Shown in pieces: positions 56,679 to 64,000 of a stretch of DNA of 64,000 nucleotides. The stretch covers positions 1-64,000 of IMG/VR virus record IMGVR_UViG_3300050821_004237, one strand, 5' to 3'. The DNA is from a virus. The notes beneath the pieces were generated by a model that made no database searches, was not told the origin of the DNA, and worked only from the letters and a program-made list of their open reading frames with translations. The stretch's first letter is position 1, and the number at the start of each line of letters is the position of its first letter. The translations under genes and the position numbers were made by a program.

Positions 56679-58973
56679 ATCTTCGGTAATTCTCTTCGGC
56701 TTAACCCACTGGCGCTTGTTATCGACGGTTTTCTGAATCCATCCATACGCCTTTAAGATATTGACCACACGCAGTTTCTCGATATGTGTCATATCCTTTG
56801 TTGTTAGTTGAATTCCACTGTCAGTGAGAATCTTGGCTACTTGTACTGGGTGTCCGGCAATAGCCCGCGGCTCGCAATAGACCAGCACATCCTCAGTCCA
56901 CAAATCCTCGGAATTACGAGCGCGCTGTTCAATTGAGGTCTCTTCCGCTGGCATCTTGTAGTAAGCCTCACCTTGGCGATATGCATGAAGCGCCTCAGCG
57001 AATATTTGCTCACGCTGGTTGCGCAGCGCCTCGAGGTTAATTGTTTTTCCGCAGCGCAGCGGCCAATAGCGGCGAATGCCGCGCATTTCAGGTAGATAGT
57101 CCTCGGTTTCTGATGTCGCTGCAAAGATGCATTTGCGCGGATGATCTTCATCATGACGCCCGTACTTGATTCTGTATCGATCGGTGCGCGTGGTAATAGT
57201 TGAGATAACGTGACTGTGATCACGGCGGCTGAATCCAGCCATATCCGGAATTTCAACCAGCCATTTGCCTTGAATAGTATTGATGAATTCATAGCTGCCA
57301 AAGGCCGTGCCGACTGCGGCATACCAGCGATCGCCTAGAATTTCTAGTGCAGATGATTTGCCAGCGCCCATGGTGCCTTCTAGTACTGGCATGTGATCGG
57401 CCTGTATGCCAGGCTTATACGCGCGCGCGATCATGGAAATGATCCAATTGCGACCTACCGCCATTGAATAGGCCGTGAGCGGCACATGCAAGCAATCGCC
57501 AAGCCAAGTGCTAAGTCTCTCCGTGCCGTCCCATTCGAGGGATTCGAGCCACTCCTGCGCCGAGTTGCGCGGGTTTTGATGTGCGGCGTGACCTATTGCG
57601 TCATCGACCATTTTCAGGGAAATCTTAGGCAATCGCAGCGTGTACTGAATAAAAGCGGCGAGATTCTTCGAATCTATATCAGTCCACTCCCGAGGATATG
57701 GCCCGGTCGTCGTGTGATAGACGCGCTCGCAGAAATGATCCCACCAGATCTTGCCTTTGAAGTTCTTATGAAATCGCATGATCATGCTGACATTGGCCAG
57801 CGTTGGGTAGGGGATGTCTTTCGAATCCGCTAAAAGCCCCATTTCTTTCCAGAGAACCAGATTCGATCGAGTCGGCTGCTCGTTGGGGTAATCCTCGGCG
57901 TGAGGATGTTCGTTCTTTGGGAGATATTCGGATGGCGCCAGGGCCGGCTCCGCCGCTGCAGCGACCGAAACCTCTTGTGTGGCCTGCGTAGGCGAAGTCG
58001 CGGGAGACAAGTCCGCTGCAACGGCTGGAGTCGGCGCCGGCTTATCCTCGGCCGGCTTCGATATCTTATCCGTAATATGCGCTGTCGCCCAATCCCGAAT
58101 TTGCGCCGGGCTCCAGCCTTCGGCGACCGCATCGCCGATATCCCACCCTGGATCCTGGCCATTGGGCTGCACCACGCGGACTCTGGTGGCAATTGGTGCC
58201 AATATCTGAGCGAGCTCGGCTCCGGCCGCGCGCCCCGGCTCATCGGCGTCCGGCCAAATGATGACATCGCGCCGCTCGAGGCATGTCCAGTCGGTCTGCT
58301 TAACGGCCCCCGAGCCCCCCGCCCAGGTCATGCACACATAGGCGCGCAGCTGCTGCGATGCGATATCGGCGCACTTCTCGCCCTCGACGATCATCACTGG
58401 GGCGGTGGGGTGCAATTTTAGGAGGTCGGCGTTGTAGGGCGGCTTTTGCCCTGTGTAGCCGCGCATGTGCCATTTCCCCTCCCGCCACGTCCATTGGCAG
58501 AACTCCTTGCCCTCAGGCAAATTGTAGCGAGTGATCCAAAAGGCCTCCCCATAGCGATAGGTGGCGTCAGCTTTGCCGTGAGTCGGGTGGTCCCTAGGAT
58601 TGGGTGCGTCGGGCGGGATCGGCTCTGAGATGCTCTGGGGCGGTTTGGCGGGCCTCGTGCGGGGGAGTGTTTTGGGCGCCACGCCATCGATTACCCCTAC
58701 CAACTGCGCGACCTGCTTAAGTGCGGCACCGTTATTGATATGGTTCAGCGCAGCATAAAGGCTTACGAGGTCGCCGCCCTTTTCGTTCCCCGCGCCGTGC
58801 ATCCACGCGCCAGTGTTCAAATTCACGGTCCAGGAGTCCCCCGGCCCGCCATTGGCCTTACGCTCACCCAAATACTCATGCCCGCGGCGCGTGCCGCCAG
58901 AGAGCCACTGGGGGAGCAGAATTAGGGCGTCCGCGAGCGCAGCGGAGCCAACGTCATCGAAAGTGATCGCCAT
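56670..58973 (-). CDS. TOPRIM primase fused to VapE-type helicase (767 aa)
   Basis: An N-terminal part with WTVNLNTGAWMHGAGNEKGGDLVSLYAAL resembles DnaG/primase-type zinc-free N-domains. TOPRIM features follow: VMIVEGEKCADIA near residue 193 and WPDADEPGRAAG near 243. The C-terminal half has VapE/virulence-associated E helicase features: WLESLEWDGTERL, a Walker A GTMGAGKS near 533, the ATPase motif region MAGFSRRDHSHVISTITTRTDRYRI, and RRYWPLRCG. It probably primes and unwinds phage DNA at the replication fork. Confidence 0.9.
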   Translation of the reverse strand: MAITFDDVGSAALADALILLPQWLSGGTRRGHEYLGERKANGGPGDSWTVNLNTGAWMHGAGNEKGGDLVSLYAALNHINNGAALKQVAQLVGVIDGVAPKTLPRTRPAKPPQSISEPIPPDAPNPRDHPTHGKADATYRYGEAFWITRYNLPEGKEFCQWTWREGKWHMRGYTGQKPPYNADLLKLHPTAPVMIVEGEKCADIASQQLRAYVCMTWAGGSGAVKQTDWTCLERRDVIIWPDADEPGRAAGAELAQILAPIATRVRVVQPNGQDPGWDIGDAVAEGWSPAQIRDWATAHITDKISKPAEDKPAPTPAVAADLSPATSPTQATQEVSVAAAAEPALAPSEYLPKNEHPHAEDYPNEQPTRSNLVLWKEMGLLADSKDIPYPTLANVSMIMRFHKNFKGKIWWDHFCERVYHTTTGPYPREWTDIDSKNLAAFIQYTLRLPKISLKMVDDAIGHAAHQNPRNSAQEWLESLEWDGTERLSTWLGDCLHVPLTAYSMAVGRNWIISMIARAYKPGIQADHMPVLEGTMGAGKSSALEILGDRWYAAVGTAFGSYEFINTIQGKWLVEIPDMAGFSRRDHSHVISTITTRTDRYRIKYGRHDEDHPRKCIFAATSETEDYLPEMRGIRRYWPLRCGKTINLEALRNQREQIFAEALHAYRQGEAYYKMPAEETSIEQRARNSEDLWTEDVLVYCEPRAIAGHPVQVAKILTDSGIQLTTKDMTHIEKLRVVNILKAYGWIQKTVDNKRQWVKPKRITEDSG

Positions 58974-58980
58974 TTTGGCC

Positions 58981-59166
58981 CTAGGCCGTTGTGGCGGATG
59001 GCTGACTGGTGCGAATGACGTGATCGCGGACGAGCTTTTCGATTGCGGCTGATCTGTTTCCGCCCGAGATCTTGGATAATTCCAGGAGAACCTGGGGCGA
59101 TAGATTCACATTCACCGAAATTCTACGCCCTTCTTTGAGGGGTTCTTGGCGCGTTGCATGGTACAT
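58981..59166 (-). CDS. ribbon-helix-helix-like protein (61 aa)
   Basis: RRISVNVNLSPQVLLELSKISGGNRSAAIEKLVRDHV fits the strand-helix-helix pattern. It is preceded by a promoter at 59202-59230 and followed immediately by the primase gene. It may regulate its own operon. Confidence 0.6.
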   Translation of the reverse strand: MYHATRQEPLKEGRRISVNVNLSPQVLLELSKISGGNRSAAIEKLVRDHVIRTSQPSATTA

Positions 59167-59201
59167 TTCGGCTCGGATATCAACATATGGTGGGGCGACC
59201 G

Positions 59202-59230
59202 AATGTAGGACTTACACGGACAACCGTCAA
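59202..59230 (-). promoter_or_regulatory. sigma-70-type promoter for the primase operon
   Basis: On the minus strand: TTGACG at 59230-59225 (5 of 6), a 17-bp spacer, TACATT at 59207-59202 (4 of 6). The start would fall near 59195, about 30 bases before the RHH gene. Confidence 0.55.
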
Positions 59231-59234
59231 GGCA

Positions 59235-59630
59235 TTATGACGAATCGGCGAGAATTATTTTCCGCGCTTCCTCCACACTCCGCGCCACCCCAGCCCGCCC
59301 GCCCGCGCGGCGCACTGTGTCGATGAAGGCGAGCTGCTCTGAGGTCACGCGCGTGCGCTCGCCCTTTACTTCGACGGCAGTGAATACGGCGATAGGAGCC
59401 ACGCCTTCGCTAGCAAATTTGCCCCATCGTTCAATCGTCGTCCACCCAATCAAATCGCTAATCCCGGTCGCGCCGAGTTTGATCGGATACCAGGGCGAGA
59501 GGATAAGGCGGTTGGGCGTCTGCTCAACGACGCGACCCTGCCACGCGCTGCCCGCATTCACGCGCAATAATCTGGTGGACCCTCGGCTCAGTTCTCGCTG
59601 GATATCGTTTTGGATGTCGCGCTCGGTCAC
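59235..59630 (-). CDS. VRR-NUC nuclease (131 aa)
   Basis: GTG 59630 overlaps the stop of the upstream tiny gene (GTGA) and yields MTERDIQNDIQRELSRG, the usual start of phage VRR-NUC proteins. Conserved features follow: RVNAGSAWQG, ILSPWYPIKLGATGISDLIGW with the metal-binding Asp, VFTAVEVKGERTRVTSEQLAFIDTVRRAGGRAGVARSVEEA with the E-x-K and the VARSVE signature. It is likely a nuclease of the Holliday-junction/flap-type superfamily used in phage DNA recombination or repair. Confidence 0.88.
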   Translation of the reverse strand: MTERDIQNDIQRELSRGSTRLLRVNAGSAWQGRVVEQTPNRLILSPWYPIKLGATGISDLIGWTTIERWGKFASEGVAPIAVFTAVEVKGERTRVTSEQLAFIDTVRRAGGRAGVARSVEEARKIILADSS

Positions 59631-59800
59631 TTCGGCCACCGCCAATACCAATGTCTGAAGTGTCCCATTGATATTCCGTGGCTTCCGATTGATAGATGCC
59701 ATTCGGCAGACCATCCCCAACGAATCCATAGCCCCATGTGGCTGCCTATGCTGACGCGCAGGCGGCGGCCGGGATGAAAGATGACGTCGCGATATCTCAT
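59627..59800 (-). CDS. small Trp/Arg-rich hypothetical protein (57 aa)
   Basis: ATG 59800 overlaps the preceding stop (ATGA), and its stop overlaps the VRR-NUC GTG. The peptide (MRYRDVIFHPGRRLRVSIG, WIRWGWSAEWHLSIG, WYWRWPK) is rich in Trp, His and Arg. Not assigned; kept because both overlaps fit the operon pattern. Confidence 0.5.
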   Translation of the reverse strand: MRYRDVIFHPGRRLRVSIGSHMGLWIRWGWSAEWHLSIGSHGISMGHFRHWYWRWPK

Positions 59801-60144
59801 ACCGTATAGCGCGTCTCAATTGTGCACGTGGTCACCGGTGGCGGCTGATAGTTAGGGCTCTGCCACGGCCCGAATCTGAAATAAATCTTAGGTGATGACG
59901 GTCCACCCCACGAATAACGGCACTTGCCATTTACGGTCCAGCGCACAAAGTGGCAATGTTCGCCGCGCTTCTCCAACTTTCGCTTGCGACGTGCTGATAT
60001 TTCACGCGGCTCGCGAAATTTAGGCTGCTTCGGGAAAAGATCGCGAAGTAAAGGCAGCGGATATTCTTCCTGCGTCCTAAACGATTGGATCATTTCAGCG
60101 AAGAATTTTGGATCTGCCAGAAGTGATGCGTTAGGTATTGCCAT
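59797..60144 (-). CDS. hypothetical protein (115 aa)
   Basis: The product has MAIPNASLLADPKFFAEMIQSFRT, a basic REISARRKRKLEKRGEHCHFVRWTVNGKCRYSWGG stretch and a Pro-rich end. It overlaps the HTH gene by 14 bases. No family recognised. Confidence 0.6.
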   Translation of the reverse strand: MAIPNASLLADPKFFAEMIQSFRTQEEYPLPLLRDLFPKQPKFREPREISARRKRKLEKRGEHCHFVRWTVNGKCRYSWGGPSSPKIYFRFGPWQSPNYQPPPVTTCTIETRYTV

Positions 60145-60310
60145 TTCGTTCCCAAAGGTATCTGCACGCCAATTCGACGGTGCGAGGGATTACGGCGTCA
60201 CCTGCGACATACAAGCGCATCGTGCGTTCGTTGATATCTAGCGCCACGGCCGCAGCGCGCTGCGACATGTCAGCGCGGTCCAGGAGGCGACGAAGTTGCA
60301 TGGAGTTCAT
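60131..60310 (-). CDS. small helix-turn-helix protein (59 aa)
   Basis: ATG 60310 overlaps the stop of the upstream gene (ATGA). Residues 4-50 (MQLRRLLDRADMSQRAAAVALDINERTMRLYVAG) follow the XRE/Cro-type HTH pattern, with a conserved-looking LxxxMSQRAAAxxLxIxExTxRxY. It may act as a small repressor. The 59-residue length is typical of minimal Cro-like proteins. Confidence 0.7.
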   Translation of the reverse strand: MNSMQLRRLLDRADMSQRAAAVALDINERTMRLYVAGDAVIPRTVELACRYLWERNGNT

Positions 60311-60669
60311 GCGTCCGCCTTGGTGAGAGCGGCGCGTGCTTTGACTTGAGCAGCGCGAATGCGCTCGTTAGCTTTGACGACGGACAACGTGTCATCCGAC
60401 GTGTAGGTATTTGCGTGATCGACATCAACGTAAGCGGCCACACACTCACGCAGCGCATCCACAAGTGCCTCTCGCTCTGCCAAAAGTCCGCGCCGAGTCT
60501 TCCAATGAATTTCGTCCTGCTCCCGCAGGTGCTTGATGACATCACGCAGACCTGGGGCGAGCATAGTTGTCTCTACCTCGACATATCCTGGCGGGATATC
60601 ACCTCTGGCAATTGAGACCAGATGAGTCAAATGCACGTAGGTGCGCAAGTGTGTTTCAGTGGCGCTCAT
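60307..60669 (-). CDS. hypothetical coiled-coil protein (120 aa)
   Basis: The product (YVHLTHLVSIARGDIPPGYVEVETTM onward) has a helical, charged second half (LLAEREALVDALRECVAAYVD; RIRAAQVKARAALTKA). Overlaps both neighbours by 4 bases. No family recognised. Confidence 0.6.
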   Translation of the reverse strand: MSATETHLRTYVHLTHLVSIARGDIPPGYVEVETTMLAPGLRDVIKHLREQDEIHWKTRRGLLAEREALVDALRECVAAYVDVDHANTYTSDDTLSVVKANERIRAAQVKARAALTKADA

Positions 60670-61037
60670 GACCGCACGTCCGGATCAGCGCCAACGCCAT
60701 TGGCGTTGCCCATGTATCCGACTTTGGTGGAGGCATCTTGCGCTTTAGCTATTGCAGCACGAGCGTTAATGCGGGCCTGCTTAGCTGTCATGGGCTCGCG
60801 GCCTTCCGCGTCGAGCATTCCGAGCAGCGCTTCCAAAAGATCCGGCGCTGCGGCGATTAGGCGGGCGTTTGCATCGGCTACGCGAATCGCCGCGCCATTG
60901 TCGTCCTCCGGCATAACGACGCAGATATCGGTTGATGTGAAGCCGGTATCTCGGCCCTCGAACGCTATGGTGCAGCCAAGACTGCCATTGGTATGCGGGA
61001 AAATATTCCAAGGGCCTTGTGTGAAGAAGTTGCTCAT
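60666..61037 (-). CDS. hypothetical phage protein with ANARLIAAAPDLLEAL motif (123 aa)
   Basis: ADANARLIAAAPDLLEALLGMLDAEGR followed by ARINARAAIAKA is characteristic of a widespread family of small phage proteins of unknown function, which carry a single-strand DNA-like early gene location. It is the first gene downstream of the operator region at 61079-61117. Confidence 0.7.
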   Translation of the reverse strand: MSNFFTQGPWNIFPHTNGSLGCTIAFEGRDTGFTSTDICVVMPEDDNGAAIRVADANARLIAAAPDLLEALLGMLDAEGREPMTAKQARINARAAIAKAQDASTKVGYMGNANGVGADPDVRS

Positions 61038-61078
61038 TTTCCTTTCTCCTATGCCCAGCGGTATTGCTGGATTAAGCG

Positions 61079-61117
61079 TAGGGTCTAATACCCTAAGTAG
61101 GGTGTCAAGCCCTACAT
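61079..61117 (-). promoter_or_regulatory. operator/promoter with CCCTA repeats
   Basis: A cluster of TAGGGT/ACCCTA hexamers (61079-61084, 61090-61095, 61098-61103) and a related GCCCTACA at 61110-61117. The middle pair forms an inverted repeat, ACCCTA-AG-TAGGGT. On the minus strand a perfect TTGACA -35 lies at 61108-61103 inside the cluster, but no good -10 at 17 bp, so the promoter may need an activator. Confidence 0.5.
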
Positions 61118-61329
61118 TAAATATCTAAATGCCCTTCGCCCCTACAGGCCCGGCACTCGCGCGGGCTGCCGTCCTCATAATGCGATCCGCTCAAACCGCT
61201 GCCCATGCAGTCTTGACATATTCGGCTTCCGACAATGCCGAAGTCTCCACTCATACAGTTGTCGCATATCGGCTTGAACAGCGTTGTCGGCTCACCGCAT
61301 CCAGCGCATACCAGGCCTGGGCCACTCAC
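61117..61329 (-). CDS. small zinc-binding protein (70 aa)
   Basis: GTG 61329 overlaps the preceding stop (GTGA). Cys pairs VCAGCG, CDNCM, CQDCMGSG and CRACRGEG include two DnaJ-like CxxCxGxG motifs, so zinc binding is likely. Phage proteins of this type are usually unannotated. Confidence 0.6.
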   Translation of the reverse strand: MSGPGLVCAGCGEPTTLFKPICDNCMSGDFGIVGSRICQDCMGSGLSGSHYEDGSPRECRACRGEGHLDI

Positions 61330-61439
61330 TTGCAAAGATCCTTGTACATCCACTCAAATTCACGTAACCGGTCAATCTCTTTGGCCAACTCCGCGTAATC
61401 CGAATACAGCACGTAATCGCCTTCCGTGTTCTCGCGCAT
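61326..61439 (-). CDS. small phage protein (37 aa)
   Basis: A short peptide, MRENTEGDYVLYSDYAELAK, then EIDRLREFEWMYKDLCK, matching tiny phage early proteins with a YVLYSDY start and a helical tail. Function unknown. Confidence 0.5.
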   Translation of the reverse strand: MRENTEGDYVLYSDYAELAKEIDRLREFEWMYKDLCK

Positions 61440-61472
61440 TGTTGCCGAATGGCGTAGTAAGGACGGAATCGC

Positions 61473-61706
61473 TTAACCACTTTTTCTCACCTGCGCCACG
61501 CCCCGCGGACAAGGCGTACAGTCATATCCCAATTGCGTGCCGTGCGCGCAAACGCTCCCGCTCATCACATGCCGGTCAAACTCTTCGAGCACTGAGCATC
61601 GCTGACAGAGCGGCTGGGAGTCGGCGTGCTTCCAAGCGAGTTTGCAGGCGCAGGGCATCAGGGAGATTATGCGATGTTGGGCGGCGAGTAACTCAGCGTC
61701 TGTCAT
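61473..61706 (-). CDS. small Cys-rich protein (77 aa)
   Basis: ATG 61706 overlaps the upstream stop by 14 bases. Cysteines CACK, LCQRC, VCAHG and DCTPCPRG suggest a zinc-binding protein. The N-terminus (MTDAELLAAQHRII) is helical. No family recognised. Confidence 0.55.
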   Translation of the reverse strand: MTDAELLAAQHRIISLMPCACKLAWKHADSQPLCQRCSVLEEFDRHVMSGSVCAHGTQLGYDCTPCPRGVAQVRKSG

Positions 61707-61947
61707 TGAATTTCTCGCGTGCCTTGCGCTCGATTTCGATTGCACGAGCGCGGTCTTCTTCGGTTGCGCCAGGGAACATCAGCATTTTGGGCGTTTTCAT
61801 ATGCTCGCGATCCTCGCGCCGAGCCGCTGCTAGGTCTAGACGGATGTGCGCCATTTGATTGAGCAACGTGCGCTTGAATTCGAGGACGTGACGGTAGGTG
61901 CGCTCGGAGAGGGCGGCGGCTGTGGGTTTGGCGTGGCGCTTGGTCAT
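61693..61947 (-). CDS. hypothetical basic protein (84 aa)
   Basis: A basic, helical product (TKRHAKPTAAALSERTYRHVLEFKRTLLNQ, later RAIEIERKAREKFNDRR). It overlaps the HerA-like gene by 4 bases. No family recognised. Confidence 0.6.
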   Translation of the reverse strand: MTKRHAKPTAAALSERTYRHVLEFKRTLLNQMAHIRLDLAAARREDREHMKTPKMLMFPGATEEDRARAIEIERKAREKFNDRR

Positions 61948-63584
61948 GCGAATAACTCCTCGCTCGCCCGCACTTCGCCGCGGCTTGGCTCAGTCACAAT
62001 CTGTTTGGACGCCATCCGGTAAATGTACGCATCGCGAGTTGACCGCTTGAATCCGGTACGCTGGGTCACTTCATCGCGCGCCAGCGCTTTCGGGTAAACG
62101 TCGATCAGATTCTCAAGAATCAGCCGCTCGCCCTGTGGGAGTTTGTCCAGCCAGAATTGCTGCAGCTCTGCGCCGCGTGGCAAAGGCTCGGCGTCCGGCA
62201 ATGCCAGTACCCCGTCCTCCGTCGCGGTCACGGTCTCGCCGTTGACATCTACCAGACTTTTTTCCTTGAGCCGATAGATGTAAGCGTCGCGGGTGCTGCG
62301 CTTGAATCCTGTAAGTACGGTGATCTGTTCGCGTCGCAGGCCATCAGGGTATTGAATGCATGCCGACAGCACGGCGACTTCGCCCTTCGGCAGATCGGTC
62401 GCAGGAGCATGTCCATTCGTCTTTGCACGCGGAGCGACCTTTGGCGGCGAGGGTCGATGACGCTCAAGTCTGACCGGGACGCCAGCCATCTGAGTCTTGA
62501 ATGCTGGCGCCGGCGGCATGTTCCTTGACCACGATTCGAGCGAACCGTAAAAGACTTCAAGCTGATCAGTGATGCTCTCCTGGCCCAGCCTGAACCCTTC
62601 CTCGAACCGGCTCTTTTCGAGCGCCGCGGTATCGACAGGCGCGGCGGCTAGTGTCGTCTTAATCTGCCGCTGTAACTCCGCAATCTTCGCCTTGAGGGCC
62701 GATGGGTCGTTAGCCAAGGCATCGGCCTTGACCGCCTGCAGCTTGGCGCTAATGGCTTCCTTGTCGATTGGAGCGAGAACTTGGCCATGCTGTTCGCTGC
62801 CGTCCGGCGCGCGACCCGTATCGAAGGTGCGGATCTTGGGGAAGCTGATGCGGTCGAGAATCCCCAGTTCAGGCGCCCACACCCAGCCTTGACCTGTCTT
62901 GAGCGAAGCCAGGCTCGATATGATTTCGTTGCCTTTTGCCTTGTCGGCATTGTCCTCGATCCATTCGCGCACGGCGTTGCGGTCCTGCGGAGCGATCAGG
63001 CGAAGTGCTACTAGCGTCTCGCATTGAGTAAGGCTGTCCTTGTGCAACTTCGCCGGGCGCTGGGTAATCATGATTATGCGTAGCCCACGCGATCTACCAA
63101 GGCTCACTAGATTGTTCGTAGCGGACAGCATCTCACCAGCCTGAGGGCTGTTCACCTTGCCCTGCGGCGCGAACAGATGCGCCTCGTCAATGACTAGATG
63201 AAGCGGTCCCTTGTTCTTGCGGATCAGCGCATCTGCAAAGTCCGCCATGAATCGTGTACGCTCGCCGACTCGCATTAGCGATGTGTCGATGATTGCTGGC
63301 GTCGAGGACGTGCCGATCGTCTCCGCGATTGCTTCGCCGTACTGACCGGCAAGCGTCAGATCCGCGTGACTTCCGCCAAAGATGACGACCGGATATCCGC
63401 CGCTCTTGCCGGTCGCGCTTGATCGTAGGCCATTCCACGCGCCGGTAGGATCTATGATACAGACCCTTGCATTCTCATCAAGTAATCCCTCGACGATGCC
63501 GCGAACAGCATAAGACTTGCCGGATCCGGTTTTTCCGAGCACTGCGATGTGCTGTGCGAGTGCGGCTTTCGGGAACTGATTCAC
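61944..63584 (-). CDS. HerA/FtsK-type ATPase with two C-terminal winged helices (546 aa)
   Basis: A GTG start overlaps the upstream stop. Walker A is at residues 17-24 (GKTGSGKS), Walker B at about 128-137 (LHLVIDEAHLF), and RIIMITQRP acts as sensor-like motif; these identify a HerA/DUF87-type ATPase. The C-terminal part contains two near-identical winged-helix modules sharing GFKRSTRDAYIYR (near residues 430 and 517). A VRR-NUC nuclease is encoded in the same operon, as HerA pairs with a nuclease in cellular systems. Likely pumps DNA or assists end processing. Confidence 0.85.
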   Translation of the reverse strand: MNQFPKAALAQHIAVLGKTGSGKSYAVRGIVEGLLDENARVCIIDPTGAWNGLRSSATGKSGGYPVVIFGGSHADLTLAGQYGEAIAETIGTSSTPAIIDTSLMRVGERTRFMADFADALIRKNKGPLHLVIDEAHLFAPQGKVNSPQAGEMLSATNNLVSLGRSRGLRIIMITQRPAKLHKDSLTQCETLVALRLIAPQDRNAVREWIEDNADKAKGNEIISSLASLKTGQGWVWAPELGILDRISFPKIRTFDTGRAPDGSEQHGQVLAPIDKEAISAKLQAVKADALANDPSALKAKIAELQRQIKTTLAAAPVDTAALEKSRFEEGFRLGQESITDQLEVFYGSLESWSRNMPPAPAFKTQMAGVPVRLERHRPSPPKVAPRAKTNGHAPATDLPKGEVAVLSACIQYPDGLRREQITVLTGFKRSTRDAYIYRLKEKSLVDVNGETVTATEDGVLALPDAEPLPRGAELQQFWLDKLPQGERLILENLIDVYPKALARDEVTQRTGFKRSTRDAYIYRMASKQIVTEPSRGEVRASEELFA

Positions 63585-63793
63585 GCCACATCCCCCATCT
63601 GATAAGTTACGAGCGGTGCGTACTGCGAGCTAATCCGCCGCTCCGCCTCCATCTTAAATATCTGCTCAGGAGATCGCAGCCGCACATGGTAAATCATATC
63701 CGCCCAGTGCTTACGCTGCTCGGCTTCAGTCGTTGCCGCAATGAGCTGCTCGTAGGCGGCGTCTATTAGGGATTCGCGGTCTGAGTCGGTCAT
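63581..63793 (-). CDS. hypothetical phage protein (70 aa)
   Basis: ATG 63793 overlaps the stop of the Lar-like gene (ATGA). Helical, with ESLIDAAYEQLIAATTEAEQRKHWADMIYHVRLRS. It is the small gene directly before the HerA-like ATPase in the transcript. No family recognised. Confidence 0.6.
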   Translation of the reverse strand: MTDSDRESLIDAAYEQLIAATTEAEQRKHWADMIYHVRLRSPEQIFKMEAERRISSQYAPLVTYQMGDVA

Positions 63794-64000
63794 ACGCCAC
63801 CGTTTATTGGATTCGCGTTATTCCAAAGCTCAATGCCTTGCGCCTCTGTCTTAGTGTGGAAGTGATCGCGGCCGTGATCGCGCTTTGAGCATGGTTTGCA
63901 GCCGACCCACCAGCCATTTTCTGGCGTCCCGAAGCATTCGATGAATTCGTTGCCGCATACGACACACGGATTGCAACGTGGCTTGACTACGTCGTGATAC
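63790..64000 (-). CDS. Lar-like zinc-ribbon protein (5' end outside window)
   Basis: The visible 69 residues end with CVVCGNEFIECFG, NGWWVGCKPCSK, and TKTEAQGIELWNNA. This C-x2-C, C, W-x-V-x-C-x2-C, then a TxxEAIxxWN pattern is characteristic of Lar restriction-alleviation type proteins and related zinc ribbons. It may protect phage DNA or modify host restriction; confirmed only by pattern. The start lies outside the window. Confidence 0.6.
   Translation of the reverse strand, partial: YHDVVKPRCNPCVVCGNEFIECFGTPENGWWVGCKPCSKRDHGRDHFHTKTEAQGIELWNNANPINGGV

Overview
This window is part of a tailed bacteriophage genome (Caudoviricetes). Both ends cut through genes, so the genome is longer than 64 kb. 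The neck and packaging genes (large terminase, P22-type portal, gp4-like adaptor, gp10-like stabilisation protein, large internal virion proteins, no tape measure or sheath) point to a short-tailed, podovirus-like virion. The host is probably a Gram-negative bacterium, most likely a proteobacterium. That rests on a phage CsrA, an OafA-type O-acyltransferase, an SLT-type lytic transglycosylase and several promoter-like sites of the sigma-70 type (TTGACA-like, 17 bp, TATAAT-like). I saw no integrase, tRNA gene, rRNA gene or CRISPR array.

Layout. (1) 1-7693, plus strand: a DUF6745 gene with a long in-frame 12-bp repeat array, csrA, a DUF5131 (Gp37/Gp68) gene, a train of about 15 small genes coupled by ATGA/GTGA overlaps, and at the end an integral-membrane acyltransferase. 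(2) 7655-50189, minus strand (transcribed right to left): large terminase, portal, GroES-like protein, scaffold, head decoration and major capsid, then a block of fibres and spikes mixed with two glycosyltransferases and a methyltransferase, then neck genes, internal proteins, a lysis cassette and a terminal collagen-like spike. Three free-standing homing-type endonucleases (one GIY-YIG, two HNH) sit in this block, and a two-gene plus-strand island lies at 12.6-13.2 kb. (3) 50236-55097, minus strand: a probable small terminase and a run of short, tightly overlapped early-type genes, headed by two overlapping ribbon-helix-helix proteins. (4) 55098-56090: about 1 kb without convincing genes, AT-rich, with short repeats, a DnaA-box-like site and a good plus-strand promoter. 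This looks like the control region and possibly an origin. (5) 56091-56678, plus strand: four tiny genes. (6) 56670-64000, minus strand: replication and recombination genes (TOPRIM primase with VapE-type helicase, VRR-NUC nuclease, HerA-like ATPase), small HTH/RHH and zinc-ribbon proteins, and a truncated Lar-like gene.

How it fits together. The head-to-tail order matches sequential virion assembly. Three collagen-like (Gly-Pro-Thr) fibres and two paralogous spikes share one late region with two GT-A-type glycosyltransferases and a SAM methyltransferase, which suggests that the virion fibres may be chemically modified. The acyltransferase and CsrA look like host-modifying functions. Most small genes could not be given a function; for these the start choice, overlaps and visible motifs are recorded.
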